A stretch of DNA of 64,000 nucleotides from CAVYXZ01 sp965223835 (GTDB lineage: Bacteria; Chloroflexota; Anaerolineae; Aggregatilineales; Phototrophicaceae), in NCBI GenBank assembly GCA_965223835.1, contig CBDCXQ010000001.1, positions 5,022,001 to 5,086,000 on the forward strand, written 5' to 3'. The number at the start of each line of letters is the position of its first letter. Position 1 is the first letter of the stretch. The notes below the pieces were generated by a model, which did not search any database, was not told the origin of the DNA, and saw only the letters and a list, made by a program, of their open reading frames with translations. The position numbers and the translations under genes are program-made. Positions 18,038 to 26,820 of the stretch are shown here, in pieces.

Positions 18038-18475
18038 TTAACTCGAAAGCCGGTTGAACAGGCCAACCGGCTTAATCGTAAATGACCAGCGGCTATCTTG
18101 CGCCACTGGTTCGACGTGAAAGCGGTAGCTACCAGCATTTTCGACCGTAAAATCACTCACACCGATACCACTTTTTAACAACACCAGGCCACTGTTGCCG
18201 GTGTTAATTTCCACCAGTTCGATTTTCACCAGCACGTCATCAGGAAATCGAAAATCCAACCGATATTGGGCGCTTAACAATTCACCAGCGGTAACGGATG
18301 AATCGCCCTGTCCCCGAAATTCGCGCGTTTGGGTTTCATCAAAGCGAACCGCCTGTCTCCCCATCGGGCGTTGCCGTGAATGTCGGGCGGCCCACAGACC
18401 CAGGATGCTAAAAATCACCAGAAAGGTCACGATCACCACAACCAGATTAACGACCTCACTCAGCGTTTCGTTCAT
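18038..18475 (-). CDS. Single-helix membrane-anchored protein, function unknown
   Basis: 145 residues with one N-terminal membrane helix (LVVVIVTFLVIFSILGLWA, about residues 8-26), a basic stretch, then a beta-rich domain of about 100 residues (LSAQYRLDFRFPDDVLVKIE, VENAGSYRFHVEPV). This pattern suggests an emp24/GOLD- or C2-like beta sandwich facing out of the cell, but no family is recognised. ATG 18475 follows GAGGAAC; the frame extends 5 codons further upstream. The 3' end contains the hairpin at 18047-18073. Confidence 0.7.
   Translation of the reverse strand: MNETLSEVVNLVVVIVTFLVIFSILGLWAARHSRQRPMGRQAVRFDETQTREFRGQGDSSVTAGELLSAQYRLDFRFPDDVLVKIELVEINTGNSGLVLLKSGIGVSDFTVENAGSYRFHVEPVAQDSRWSFTIKPVGLFNRLSS
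18047..18073. terminator. Strong hairpin between converging genes
   Basis: AAGCCGGTTG and CAACCGGCTT form a perfect 10-bp stem with a 7-base loop. It lies 23 bases after the DUF4177-like stop, but inside the last codons of the minus-strand gene. No proper T run follows on either strand, so its role as a terminator is likely but not certain. Confidence 0.5.
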
Positions 18476-18533
18476 CTGAGTTCCTCGCATTAGCTGAGCA
18501 CAAGCAATCCTATTTGCCTGAAATCGGTCATCG

Positions 18534-20525
18534 TTACAGCAGGCGCTTCGCCGCCGTCACCATCGCCGCCGCCGTGATCCCCAGTTTTTCGTAAATCACC
18601 TCATACGGTGCGCTGGCTCCAAAACGATCCAGACCGATGGTAATGCCATTGCTGCCAACATATTTATGCCAGCCCTGCGTTACACCAGCTTCGATACTCA
18701 CGCGGGCTGTAACCGCTGCTGGCAACACACTTTCCTTATAATCATCCGCTTGCGCATCAAACAATTCCCACGAGGGCAACGAGACAACCCGGGCCTTGAT
18801 GCCGTCGGCGGTAAGCTGCTGATAGGCGTCGTGCGCGATATGGACCTCGCTGCCGCTGCTCAGCAGAATCACGTCGGGCGTTCCTTCGCTATCCGCCAGC
18901 ACATACCCCCCCCGTGCAACCCCGGCATGAATAGCCTCTACGTCGTCCAGTACCGGCAAATTCTGGCGCGTAAAAATCAACGTCACCGGCCCTGATGTTT
19001 CCATTGCCGTTTTCCAGGCTGCCACCGTTTCGTTGGCATCAGCCGGACGAAAAACCGTCAAATTAGGGATAGCCCGCAGCGCCGCGAAATGCTCAACTGG
19101 CTGGTGCGTCGGGCCATCTTCACCCAGTCCGATACTATCATGGGTGAAGACGTACAACGTATTGATATTCATCAACGCGCCCAGTCGCATGGCCGGACGC
19201 ATGTAATCGCTAAAGGTCAGAAAAGTCGCGGAGTAGGGCTTGGTGATGCCACCGTGCAGCGCCAACCCATTCACAATCGCGCCCATCGCATGTTCGCGCA
19301 CGCCAAAGCGTACATTCCGCGCGGTTGGATTCCCCGGTCCGGTGTTTGGCTCTCCCTTAATCAATGTTTTGGTGCTACCTGCCAGGTCGGCGTCGCCGCC
19401 GATCATCGTGGGGAGATGCTGGGCGATCGCGTTTAAGGCGTCACCAGAGACGTTCCGGGTGGCAACCGCTTTATCGGCCCTGGAAAAAGTGGGCAAGTCA
19501 GCATCCCAACCGGCAGGCAAGTCGCCGCTCATGACCTGTTCCCACTCTGCTGCTAATTCGGGATAGGCAGCGGCCCACTGATCGTAAACCTGTTGCCAGG
19601 TCCGTTCCTGAACTTCACCTTTGTCCAGCGATTCACGGAAATGTTCCAGCACCTCACCCGGAATATAAAATGCTTCCTGCGGCCAATCTAGCGCCTCTTT
19701 CGTTAGCTTAACTTCGTCCGCGCCCAGCGGCGACCCATGCGAACTGCTGGTCCCGGCCTTGTTGGGGCTGCCATAGCCAATCGTCGTGCGAATAGCGATC
19801 AACGTGGGCCGATCCTTGACATTGCGGGCTTCGATCAGTGCTGCGCTGACCATTTCCGCATCATTGCCTGCTTCAACCTCAATCGTGTGCCAGCCATAAG
19901 CTGCATACCGTTGGCGCACATCCTCACCAAACACCATCTCAGTCGGGCCGTCAAGCTGAATCTGGTTATCATCATACAGAAAAACCAGCTTGCCTAACCC
20001 CCATAAACCGGCCAACGCACTGGCCTCAGCCGAGATGCCTTCTTGTAAGTCGCCATCACTCACCAGCGCATAGGTATAATGATCGACGACATTGTAGCCA
20101 TCGCGGTTAAAGTAATTCGCCAGGAACGCCTCAGCCAGCGCCAGCCCCACCGCATTGGCTGCGCCCTGTCCCAATGGCCCCGTTGTCGTTTCCACGCCGG
20201 GCGTTTCATGATACTCAGGATGACCGGGGGTTTTGCTGCCCCACTGCCGAAAGTTTTGCAATTCTTCCAGCGGCAGATCATAGCCCGTCAGATGCAACAG
20301 GGAATAGAGCAACATAGAGCCGTGTCCCGCGCTCAGGACAAAACGGTCCCGGTTGGCCCACTGTGGATTGGCTGGATTGTGGCGCAGGTGGCGCATCCAC
20401 AGCGCGTAAGCCATTGGCGCAGCGCCCATCGGCAGGCCGGGATGTCCACTGTTTGCTTTTTGCACCGCATCCATTGATAGGGTGCGAATCGTATTGATGG
20501 CGAGGGTTTGCAAATCGGTGCTCAA
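18534..20525 (-). CDS. tkt: Transketolase
   Basis: 663-residue thiamine-diphosphate enzyme that moves two-carbon units in the pentose phosphate and Calvin pathways. The N-terminal block ANSGHPGLPMGAAPMAYALW, the cofactor motif SDGDLQEGISAEA, the central GVREHAMGAIVNGLALHGG and the C-terminal domain are all present, giving the usual length. TTG 20525 is taken as start because GGAGGTATACC lies directly before it and it begins the family N-terminus STDLQTLAINTIR. Upstream in-frame codons add residues with no family match. Confidence 0.95.
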   Translation of the reverse strand: MSTDLQTLAINTIRTLSMDAVQKANSGHPGLPMGAAPMAYALWMRHLRHNPANPQWANRDRFVLSAGHGSMLLYSLLHLTGYDLPLEELQNFRQWGSKTPGHPEYHETPGVETTTGPLGQGAANAVGLALAEAFLANYFNRDGYNVVDHYTYALVSDGDLQEGISAEASALAGLWGLGKLVFLYDDNQIQLDGPTEMVFGEDVRQRYAAYGWHTIEVEAGNDAEMVSAALIEARNVKDRPTLIAIRTTIGYGSPNKAGTSSSHGSPLGADEVKLTKEALDWPQEAFYIPGEVLEHFRESLDKGEVQERTWQQVYDQWAAAYPELAAEWEQVMSGDLPAGWDADLPTFSRADKAVATRNVSGDALNAIAQHLPTMIGGDADLAGSTKTLIKGEPNTGPGNPTARNVRFGVREHAMGAIVNGLALHGGITKPYSATFLTFSDYMRPAMRLGALMNINTLYVFTHDSIGLGEDGPTHQPVEHFAALRAIPNLTVFRPADANETVAAWKTAMETSGPVTLIFTRQNLPVLDDVEAIHAGVARGGYVLADSEGTPDVILLSSGSEVHIAHDAYQQLTADGIKARVVSLPSWELFDAQADDYKESVLPAAVTARVSIEAGVTQGWHKYVGSNGITIGLDRFGASAPYEVIYEKLGITAAAMVTAAKRLL

Positions 20526-20873
20526 GGTATACCTCCAGGGTTGATTATCGAGAATCAAACGCACACAATACTACCCCAGATTAGCGAATTGGGCAGGTTG
20601 TCGGTGCTTCATCACAGAGTAATCGCATCAAATTTCCAAATGGGTTGCAAAAGTTCAAAATGGTTCTTTAGGGACAGTATTTTGGCTGTCCACCGCGCTG
20701 GACTTGCAGAAGCCCGTCCCTCCGAATCGTTCTGATCGCTCATGACCCTGATACGGATTTTGGTGCAATCGCCCTGTGCTTCATCAGAGCCAGCGCAGAC
20801 ACGCCAGACAATCTCGGTTACAATGGAGCTAGGCGCAATGTGAAGGCGTCTAGCCCAACAAGACCTGGAGAGC
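20526..20873. other. Intergenic region with an inverted repeat
   Basis: 348 bp between the divergent tkt and DUF6391-like genes. It should hold both promoters. One inverted repeat, GGACAG (20672-20677) with CTGTCC (20686-20691) and an 8-base spacer, could be an operator. A minus-strand reading of 112 codons overlaps the next gene and has no coding-like composition. No RNA gene is recognised. Confidence 0.4.
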
Positions 20874-21428
20874 ATGGCAATGATAGAGCGATTAGCCCGG
20901 TTTTCGCAACCGATACTCGATGTTCCGGCAGTACGGCGCACCCGGCGCAATCATGGGCTGGAACACGCGACCGTCCATATCCTGTCTAAAAAATTCCGCG
21001 GATCACCGATGATGGGACGTAGTTCGGACCGGGGGTTCATTCTGTTTGCGAATGTACCGCAGGGTGAAGTTGAAGCAGCGGTCAACGAAGCGCTCCAGCG
21101 CATGAAACGTGGTGAGCAAAACCTGGCGATTCATCCCGGTTGTGGGACCAGTCGCCTGACCACCGGTATCCTCACGAGTCTGGCCGCCATCGGCACCGTC
21201 AGCGGGGTCAGTCGCCGCGATGCGTTCAACCGGCTACCGTACATGATGTTGCTCATGATGCTCACCATTCTGGTCAGCGAACCATTGGGACTGGCCTTAC
21301 AGCGCTACTTCACCACCGACGGCGACCCGGGCGATATGGACGTGTTGGAGATCACCAGTCGTGATTCACGGATGCCGCTCACATTTCAGCCCATCAAACT
21401 GTACACCATTCGAACTCATTCGACATAA
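20874..21428 (+). CDS. DUF6391-like membrane protein
   Basis: 184 residues with the motif RRNHGLEHATVHIL near residue 25, then a Gly/Arg-rich loop, NLAIHPGCGTSRLTTGIL and a hydrophobic hairpin (about 105-145, TGILTSLAAIG and MMLLMMLTILVSEPLGLAL). This resembles DUF6391, a conserved family of unknown function in Cyanobacteria and Chloroflexota. The invariant His/Glu and HPGCGT residues hint at metal binding, which is inference. GGAG precedes the gene by 3 bases for ATG 20874 or 9 bases for ATG 20880; the second may be the true start. Confidence 0.75.
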   Translation: MAMIERLARFSQPILDVPAVRRTRRNHGLEHATVHILSKKFRGSPMMGRSSDRGFILFANVPQGEVEAAVNEALQRMKRGEQNLAIHPGCGTSRLTTGILTSLAAIGTVSGVSRRDAFNRLPYMMLLMMLTILVSEPLGLALQRYFTTDGDPGDMDVLEITSRDSRMPLTFQPIKLYTIRTHST

Positions 21429-21444
21429 GGTGAGTTGCGGAACG

Positions 21445-22743
21445 ATGGCCGACAATCACTATGATGTTATTATCATCGGGGGACGCTGTGCCGGGGCAAG
21501 CCTCGCGTTAAGGCTAGCAGATAACAACCTCAAAATTTTGCTGGTTGACCGGGCGACTTTCCCCAGCGTGCCTAGCGTGCCTTCTGCGCCCTTTGTGCAT
21601 CCTGGCACCATGCGCCTTTTGGATGAACTTGGCTTTGATGAAGCGCAATATACTCATACTGGCAGCAAAGTTGAACGTTTTGTGGTGCGCTATGCTGATT
21701 TTTTTGAGGCCGAAATGTCCACAGCCGATATAGGGTTGGATCGAAATTACTTTTATGGCATTGACCGGCAACAGTTTGACAGTATGCTGTGGGACCATGC
21801 AGCACATGCGCCAGGGGTAAGAGCGCGGGTGGGCTTTGCAGTGACGCAGATCGTCAAAGATGCAGGTGGCGCGGTCTCTGGCATCATAGGCAAGGTAGTT
21901 GATGGCGTAGAGGAATCGTTTTCTGCTGATTTAGTGGTTGGTGCCGATGGCCGCTTTAGCTTTGCAGCCCGACAATTCGGTGCGCAGGTCATTGAGGAAA
22001 AAAATGATCAAACCAGCACGGTTTATTTTGCAGAGTGGGAAAATGTCGAAGATCACTCGCCAGCCTGGCCGAATGCCATTAGCTCTTACCACACCGGGCG
22101 TGGATTTATGATTCTCGCTATTCCGATTGCGGAGCGTAAATATCATATTGGCACAGCGATGCGGTCTGCAGATGCGAATTTTGGTACGCGCGGTTTTGCG
22201 CAAGCTTATCTTGATTCAATTAAACGCACACCCCACCTCTGGCAGCGTCTTGAAAATGCCCGGCAGGCAAGCGAAGTGGTCGGGATCCGTCCGATTGAAA
22301 ACGGTTATCGGGAAGCTGCGGGCGCGAACTGGGCACTGGTTGGCGATGCGGTTCACTACAAAGATCCGTCTGACGGTCAGGGGATCTACGATGCACTACT
22401 GGAGGCGAAGTTACTTGCCAAGATCATTATCGACTGGAAGCGGGGCGATTTGTCATGGGCACAAGCAGGCCCATTATATCAACAACGACTGCTGGATGAA
22501 ACGCACGCGGTTTTTAAACAGACCGTTGCCAACGTGAAGCAAAACCTGTACTTTGAGCCACCGGTCTTCCTCATGAAGACAGTCATGCGCTACATGATGA
22601 GTGACCAAAATTTTCATAACCACTTTTTACGCTATTTGAGTCGCGAGGTTGACCCGGCAGATTTTATGCGTCAGGCGGTTTCCCCAACAATGTTCATAAA
22701 GGGTGTTGCCAGGGATATTCATCAGCGCTTCCGGGGCAATTAA
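21445..22743 (+). CDS. FAD-dependent oxidoreductase, geranylgeranyl-reductase-like
   Basis: 432-residue flavoprotein monooxygenase or reductase. The Rossmann FAD motif IIIGGRCAGASLALRLA is N-terminal, a second FAD contact is LVVGADGRFSFAARQFG, and the third is WALVGDAVHYKDPSDGQGI (GD motif). The class contains geranylgeranyl reductases and aromatic hydroxylases; the substrate is unknown. ATG 21445 lies 16 bases after the preceding stop. The frame is open 84 bases further upstream but overlaps the DUF6391-like gene. Confidence 0.88.
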   Translation: MADNHYDVIIIGGRCAGASLALRLADNNLKILLVDRATFPSVPSVPSAPFVHPGTMRLLDELGFDEAQYTHTGSKVERFVVRYADFFEAEMSTADIGLDRNYFYGIDRQQFDSMLWDHAAHAPGVRARVGFAVTQIVKDAGGAVSGIIGKVVDGVEESFSADLVVGADGRFSFAARQFGAQVIEEKNDQTSTVYFAEWENVEDHSPAWPNAISSYHTGRGFMILAIPIAERKYHIGTAMRSADANFGTRGFAQAYLDSIKRTPHLWQRLENARQASEVVGIRPIENGYREAAGANWALVGDAVHYKDPSDGQGIYDALLEAKLLAKIIIDWKRGDLSWAQAGPLYQQRLLDETHAVFKQTVANVKQNLYFEPPVFLMKTVMRYMMSDQNFHNHFLRYLSREVDPADFMRQAVSPTMFIKGVARDIHQRFRGN

Positions 22744-22768
22744 ACGTTAACAGGGCAATAAGTTACTG

Positions 22769-23764
22769 ATGGCAACCAAAACATTTTACATTCTGCACGG
22801 CACCGATAATCTGCGGATTGAGGAAGAAGTTCGCAAGTTTCGTGAGCAGATGGGGGATGACCCCAACGCGGCGATGAACATTGCGGAGTTCGATGGCGAA
22901 GCGACCCGCCTCGCTGAGATCATGAACGCGGCCACCTCGTTCCCCTTTCTGGCCGATAAACGCCTGATTATCGTGCGTGGCTTGATTGGCTGGATCACGC
23001 GCAAAGGCGCAGGCGAAACCGGCAAAAAAGCGGTTGAGCAGCTTATCAACGAATTGCCACAACTACCGGAATGGTCACGGGTTGTCCTCGTTGAGCGAGA
23101 AAAGCTGAAGGCCAATAGTAAACTGGTCAAGCTGGCACAACAAACAGAAACTGGTTATGAAAAAGCCTTTACCGCACCCAAAGACAGCACCTCGTGGATT
23201 ATCCAGCGGGCCAAAGAACAATATGCAGCCGAAATCGAACCGCGGGCGGCACAGGCCCTGGCTAGCGTCACCGGGGAGGATTTGCGGCGAGCGGATAATG
23301 AACTTATCAAGCTGATCAGTTTTGTCAACGCTGAGCGTCCAATCACCGAAGACGATGTTGCCGAGTTAACGCCCTATGTGGCCGAGGCCAACATCTTCGC
23401 GATGGTTGATGCAATGGCAGTGGGCAATGCTGAGGTCGCGTTGCGCTTGCTGCACCGCCTGCTGGAAGATGATCCTCGCGATGCCAGTTTCGGCCTGTTT
23501 GCCATGATCGTCCGTCAGTTTCGGCTGCTGCTGATTGCCAAAGAACATCTGCTGTTACATGGTGGACGCCAGGGGTTGCCCGAAGCGTTAGGCACCAAAT
23601 CGCAGTTCGTAGCGAACAAAGCGGCGGAACAGTCGCGCAATTTTACGCTAGCCCAACTGGAAGAAATCTACCGCGTGTTACAGGACTATGACCTGAAGAT
23701 GAAGACCGGGCGGATTGAACCGGATCTGGCGCTTGACTTGCTGGTGGCGGGTCTGTCGCGTTAG
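22769..23764 (+). CDS. holA: DNA polymerase III subunit delta
   Basis: 331-residue HolA, the clamp-loader subunit that opens the beta sliding clamp. The N-terminal half has the degenerate AAA+ fold (TFYILHGTDNLRIEEEVRKF, PFLADKRLIIVRGL), the middle has VAELTPYVAEANIFAMVDAM, and the C-terminal domain is helical (QFRLLLIAKEHLL, YDLKMKTGRIEPDLALDLLV). The length matches the family. It starts 25 bases after the flavoprotein gene with only a weak ribosome site. Confidence 0.93.
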   Translation: MATKTFYILHGTDNLRIEEEVRKFREQMGDDPNAAMNIAEFDGEATRLAEIMNAATSFPFLADKRLIIVRGLIGWITRKGAGETGKKAVEQLINELPQLPEWSRVVLVEREKLKANSKLVKLAQQTETGYEKAFTAPKDSTSWIIQRAKEQYAAEIEPRAAQALASVTGEDLRRADNELIKLISFVNAERPITEDDVAELTPYVAEANIFAMVDAMAVGNAEVALRLLHRLLEDDPRDASFGLFAMIVRQFRLLLIAKEHLLLHGGRQGLPEALGTKSQFVANKAAEQSRNFTLAQLEEIYRVLQDYDLKMKTGRIEPDLALDLLVAGLSR

Positions 23765-23804
23765 CCAACCCTCTTAAAATAGGATGTTTGCTCGGAGCGT
23801 ATGC

Positions 23805-24329
23805 ATGCGGCTTAGTTTGTCGGTTCTGATTGTGTTCATCGCTGCTGCCTGCAACCTGACGACCTCGGCGCCGACTCCCATACCCTCGCCCACGCCTCGT
23901 CCACTGGCGGCGTCAGCCCCCATCGCTACGATCACAGTTACAGAACGTGATTCTCAACCGACCTCACTGCCATTGCCGGGCTTACCACCAACGAGCTTTC
24001 CCGTGACCAGTGTGCCGAGCCTGGGGACCATTTGCCAGGTTTATACGACCTATTCCGGGGTACGGGCTGATAACAAACTAAGCCTGCGCTCAGCACCCAG
24101 CGTTGACGCCCAACAGATCTTTCGCGTCCCCAACCAGGTAGAGGTCTTCCAGGTGCCCGGTTCGTCAGAGATCGAGGCTGATGGCTATCACTGGCTCAAT
24201 ATGATTTATGTGGACTCACCGCAGATGCGCTATCAGGGCTGGATCGCGCGCGATTCGTTTGAGACCAATGGGGTACGTGATCCTGCAGTTGCCACACTGC
24301 GGGAGAGCAACACCCAGCGGGCTTGTTAG
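23805..24329 (+). CDS. SH3-domain lipoprotein
   Basis: 174-residue probable lipoprotein: the signal SLSVLIVFIAAAC ends in a lipobox with Cys near residue 16. A proline/threonine/serine-rich spacer follows (about 20-75), then one SH3b-like domain (KLSLRSAPSVDAQQIFRVP, then QGWIARDSFE), a fold that often binds peptidoglycan peptides. ATG 23805 has GGAG 8 bases upstream; an ATG at 23784 is also in frame. It directly follows holA by about 40 bases but is not clearly related to it. Confidence 0.8.
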   Translation: MRLSLSVLIVFIAAACNLTTSAPTPIPSPTPRPLAASAPIATITVTERDSQPTSLPLPGLPPTSFPVTSVPSLGTICQVYTTYSGVRADNKLSLRSAPSVDAQQIFRVPNQVEVFQVPGSSEIEADGYHWLNMIYVDSPQMRYQGWIARDSFETNGVRDPAVATLRESNTQRAC

Positions 24330-24416
24330 TCGTACTAGAATTAATGCTTTGAAGATTCTTCATTTGTGATGGACATCCCCCGGAAATTAGGGTGCGACTT
24401 TGGGCGTAACCATGCC

Positions 24417-24432
24417 GTATAAGTTGTTATAC
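24417..24432. promoter_or_regulatory. Inverted repeat upstream of the GlsB-like gene
   Basis: GTATAA-GTTG-TTATAC lies 26 bases before the GlsB-type start codon, where a promoter or operator would sit. Its first half resembles a -10 box. Confidence 0.35.
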
Positions 24433-24457
24433 ACAGTCAAATGAAGGAGATTTTCTG

Positions 24458-24805
24458 ATGGGTCCTATTGCCCTGATTATCATTATTCTGGTCGCGCTGA
24501 TTCTGGTTGGGCCAGTTTTGAAGCTGGTGGCCGGGTTAACATTGGCCGTGATTATCCCGGTACTGGTCGCCATGTTGACCGGTATGTTCGCGGGACGCCT
24601 GATTCGCGGGCGTGGCTATGGCCCAATGGGTGACATTCTGCTGGGATTAGCGGGCTGGTTCGCCGGCTCGATTGTCCTGGGTATGCTGGGGCTGGGCGGT
24701 ATTGGCTCGATTCCGCTGATTGGCGGGATTCTAGCGGGCATCGTGGGTGCGGTGCTGCTGGTCGGCCTGGTGCGGTTGCTGGGTGACAAAGATTTCGCCA
24801 GCTAA
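24458..24805 (+). CDS. GlsB/YeaQ/YmgE-family membrane protein
   Basis: 115-residue protein with about four hydrophobic helices. The family core is LTGMFAGRLIRGRGYGPMG followed by LLGLAGWFAGSIVLGMLGLG, the transglycosylase-associated family linked to general stress responses in other bacteria. It has an extra N-terminal helix compared with the usual 80-85 residues. AAGGAG precedes ATG 24458 at 8 bases and a strong terminator follows, so it is a single-gene unit. Confidence 0.88.
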   Translation: MGPIALIIIILVALILVGPVLKLVAGLTLAVIIPVLVAMLTGMFAGRLIRGRGYGPMGDILLGLAGWFAGSIVLGMLGLGGIGSIPLIGGILAGIVGAVLLVGLVRLLGDKDFAS

Positions 24806-24827
24806 CGCCAACAAGCCGAAAATTTAC

Positions 24828-24858
24828 ATACCGCAGAGAAAGGTTTCTGCGGTATTTT
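24828..24858 (+). terminator. Rho-independent terminator after the GlsB-like gene
   Basis: ATACCGCAGA and TCTGCGGTAT pair perfectly (10 bp) around an 8-base loop and run into TTTT. It is 22 bases after the stop codon. Confidence 0.85.
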
Positions 24859-24945
24859 GCATTCATATCGCGCTTACATTGTGGTTAAACCTAATTTGGC
24901 AAATGTGATTACCATTTACCTGACCCCTGTTCGCCGGTTACATTG

Positions 24946-26205
24946 ATGGACCAATTTTGCATGCAACAGCTTATTGCCGACATTTTTCAGGAACAAGCAG
25001 GTCGCGTGACGGCGCTGTTGTATGCCCACATTCGCGATTTTGAACTCGTCGAGGATGCCGTGCAAGATGCATTCGTCGTCGCGCTGGAACGCTGGCCGAC
25101 CGCTGGTATTCCAGGCAACCCGGGTGGCTGGATCGCGACTGTCGCTCGGAATAAGGCGATTGATCGGCTGCGCCGCGACAAGAATCTAGAACGTAAAACC
25201 GCTATTCTCAAAGCACTCGTTGAATTGGAGGGCGAATCGTCGATGGACCTTGATGAAATTCCTGATGAACGCCTGAAACTGATTTTTATCTGCTGCCATC
25301 CGGCGCTGGCGAAAGAAGCTCAGGTTGCGCTGACGCTGCAGACGCTGGGCGGGCTGACGACGACAGAAATCGCGAGGGCGTTTCTGGTCCCGCTGCCAAC
25401 CATGGCACAACGGTTGGTCCGCGCCAAACGCAAAATTCGAGATGCGGGGATTCCCTACCAGGTCCCCGCGCTGGATACAATCCGCGAACGGCTTGACTCG
25501 GTGTTGACCGTATTGTATTTGATCTTCAACGCGGGTTATACCGCGCCAACTGGTGGAGAGCTGATTCGGCATGATCTGTGCGCCGAAGCCACCCGCCTTA
25601 CCCGCATCCTGTTGACGTTGTTGCAAAAAGAATCCGCATTGACGACCGACCCGGAGGTGCTGGGGCTGCTGGCGCTGATCCTGTTGCACGATTCGCGTTC
25701 AGCCGCGCGGGTGAATGCCGCTGGTGACTTGATCCCGTTGGAAGAACAGGACCGCAAACTATGGGATCAGGCAAAAATCACTGAAGGGTTGGTGCTGGTG
25801 GAACAGGCACTGGCAATGCAGCAGGCCGGACCCTATCAGATTCAGGCGGCGATCAGCGCGTTACATGCGCAGGCTGCTTCCCCCGACGACACGGATTGGG
25901 CACAAATCGCAGTACTGTATCGGCTGCTCTATCGCATGTCGCCGTCGCCAGTCATCGAACTTAATCGAGCAGTGGCAGTGGCGATGGCCGAGGGGCTGCA
26001 GACCGGCCTCGCGCTGCTAGATACACTGGCTGACACATTGGATAGCTATTATCTGTACCATGCGGCGCGGGCGGATTTGCTCCGTCGTTCGGCGTCATGG
26101 CAGTCTGCAGCGGCGGCCTATCAGGAGGCGCTGGACCGGTGTGAAAATACGCGCGAACGAGCATTCTTACTGCGGCGATTAGACGAAGTTGCCGCTAAAG
26201 GTTGA
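24946..26205 (+). CDS. ECF-family sigma factor with DUF6596/TPR-like C-terminal half
   Basis: 419 residues, long for an ECF factor. Sigma region 2 is VEDAVQDAFVVALERWP with NPGGWIATVARNKAIDRLRR, and region 4 is LGGLTTTEIARAFLVPLPT with MAQRLVRAKRKIR. A helical C-terminal half follows (RERLDSVLTVLYLIFNAGYT, then TPR-like pairs such as PVIELNRAVAVAMAEG and YYLYHAARADLL), as in ECF42-type factors with DUF6596. Those are usually found beside DGPF/YCII-domain genes; none is here, and the gene downstream is a decayed SRPBCC gene. ATG 24946 is used; TTG 24943 and ATG 24961 are alternatives. Confidence 0.9.
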   Translation: MDQFCMQQLIADIFQEQAGRVTALLYAHIRDFELVEDAVQDAFVVALERWPTAGIPGNPGGWIATVARNKAIDRLRRDKNLERKTAILKALVELEGESSMDLDEIPDERLKLIFICCHPALAKEAQVALTLQTLGGLTTTEIARAFLVPLPTMAQRLVRAKRKIRDAGIPYQVPALDTIRERLDSVLTVLYLIFNAGYTAPTGGELIRHDLCAEATRLTRILLTLLQKESALTTDPEVLGLLALILLHDSRSAARVNAAGDLIPLEEQDRKLWDQAKITEGLVLVEQALAMQQAGPYQIQAAISALHAQAASPDDTDWAQIAVLYRLLYRMSPSPVIELNRAVAVAMAEGLQTGLALLDTLADTLDSYYLYHAARADLLRRSASWQSAAAAYQEALDRCENTRERAFLLRRLDEVAAKG

Positions 26206-26247
26206 CATCATGATTTGTAAAACAAACTAATGGAAGGATAACCCCAC

Positions 26248-26656
26248 ATGTTGAGCTACAGTGCAACCACCACGATCAACGCAGCTCTGGCAAATTTTGA
26301 CCGACGCCCCCAATTATCCCCAATGAGAGCCGGGTGTTGACCGCATCGTCGGGACCATCGCCGCCGGGCAACAGGTTACGGCTTATGCCAAACGCGCTCC
26401 CAATCGTGCTTTTCCCGCTACTGTGACCGAGTTCACACCCAGCAAAAAGATGGTCTAGCCCGGGGGGATGCCCTTTGGTCTGTTCAAAGGGGTGCGAACA
26501 TTTACGCTGACGCCTAAAAACGACGCGGTGGAATTCACGATTCGTGAGGAATTCAGTGGGCCGCTGCTGCCGCTCATTGGGCGCTCGATCCCCGATATGA
26601 CGCAGGATTTTGAAAACTTCACTGCTGGTCTCAAGGCCTATGCTGAGCAAGGATAA
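26248..26656 (+). pseudogene. Decayed SRPBCC (polyketide cyclase/START-like) gene
   Basis: ATG 26248 follows GGAAGG and opens a START-like protein (LSYSATTTINA). The frame then shifts near 26285-26291, apparently through a small deletion before WQILTDAPNYPQ. Two stop codons follow in the restored frame, at the codon after NYPQ (TGA) and after SKKMV (TAG), both where Trp would be expected. After that the frame is intact to TAA 26656 (PGGMPFGLFKGVRTFTL, then DMTQDFENFTAGLKAYAEQG). Three independent lesions make a real pseudogene more likely than sequencing error. It was probably once cotranscribed with the ECF gene 43 bases upstream. Confidence 0.8.
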
Positions 26657-26752
26657 CGATCAGCGATTCATAATCAACAATGTATCACGGGCGGGGATAA
26701 GGTCAATGTAAGTTTAAAAATTGTATAATGACATTGTGGGCGGTGTAAAAAA

Positions 26753-26783
26753 TTGAAGACCCAATCCGCCGATTTGTTATAAT
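26753..26783 (+). promoter_or_regulatory. Possible promoter of the four-paralog array
   Basis: TTGAAG (26753-26758) and TATAAT (26778-26783) are separated by 19 bases, slightly wide. Another perfect TATAAT lies at 26724-26729 without a clear -35. The first gene starts at 26821. Confidence 0.45.
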
Positions 26784-26820
26784 GCCATGATGACAGGATA
26801 AGCTAACAGGGCCAGTTGTT

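Noticed and set aside
20612..20950. Minus-strand frame of 112 codons between tkt and the DUF6391-like gene
   Set aside because: It overlaps the start of the DUF6391-like gene, is rich in Arg/Ser/Cys, and shows no family pattern or ribosome site.
26248..26656. TGA/TAG read as tryptophan (alternative genetic code)
   Set aside because: TGA and TAG end many intact genes in the window, and the same gene also has a frameshift, so decay is the simpler explanation.
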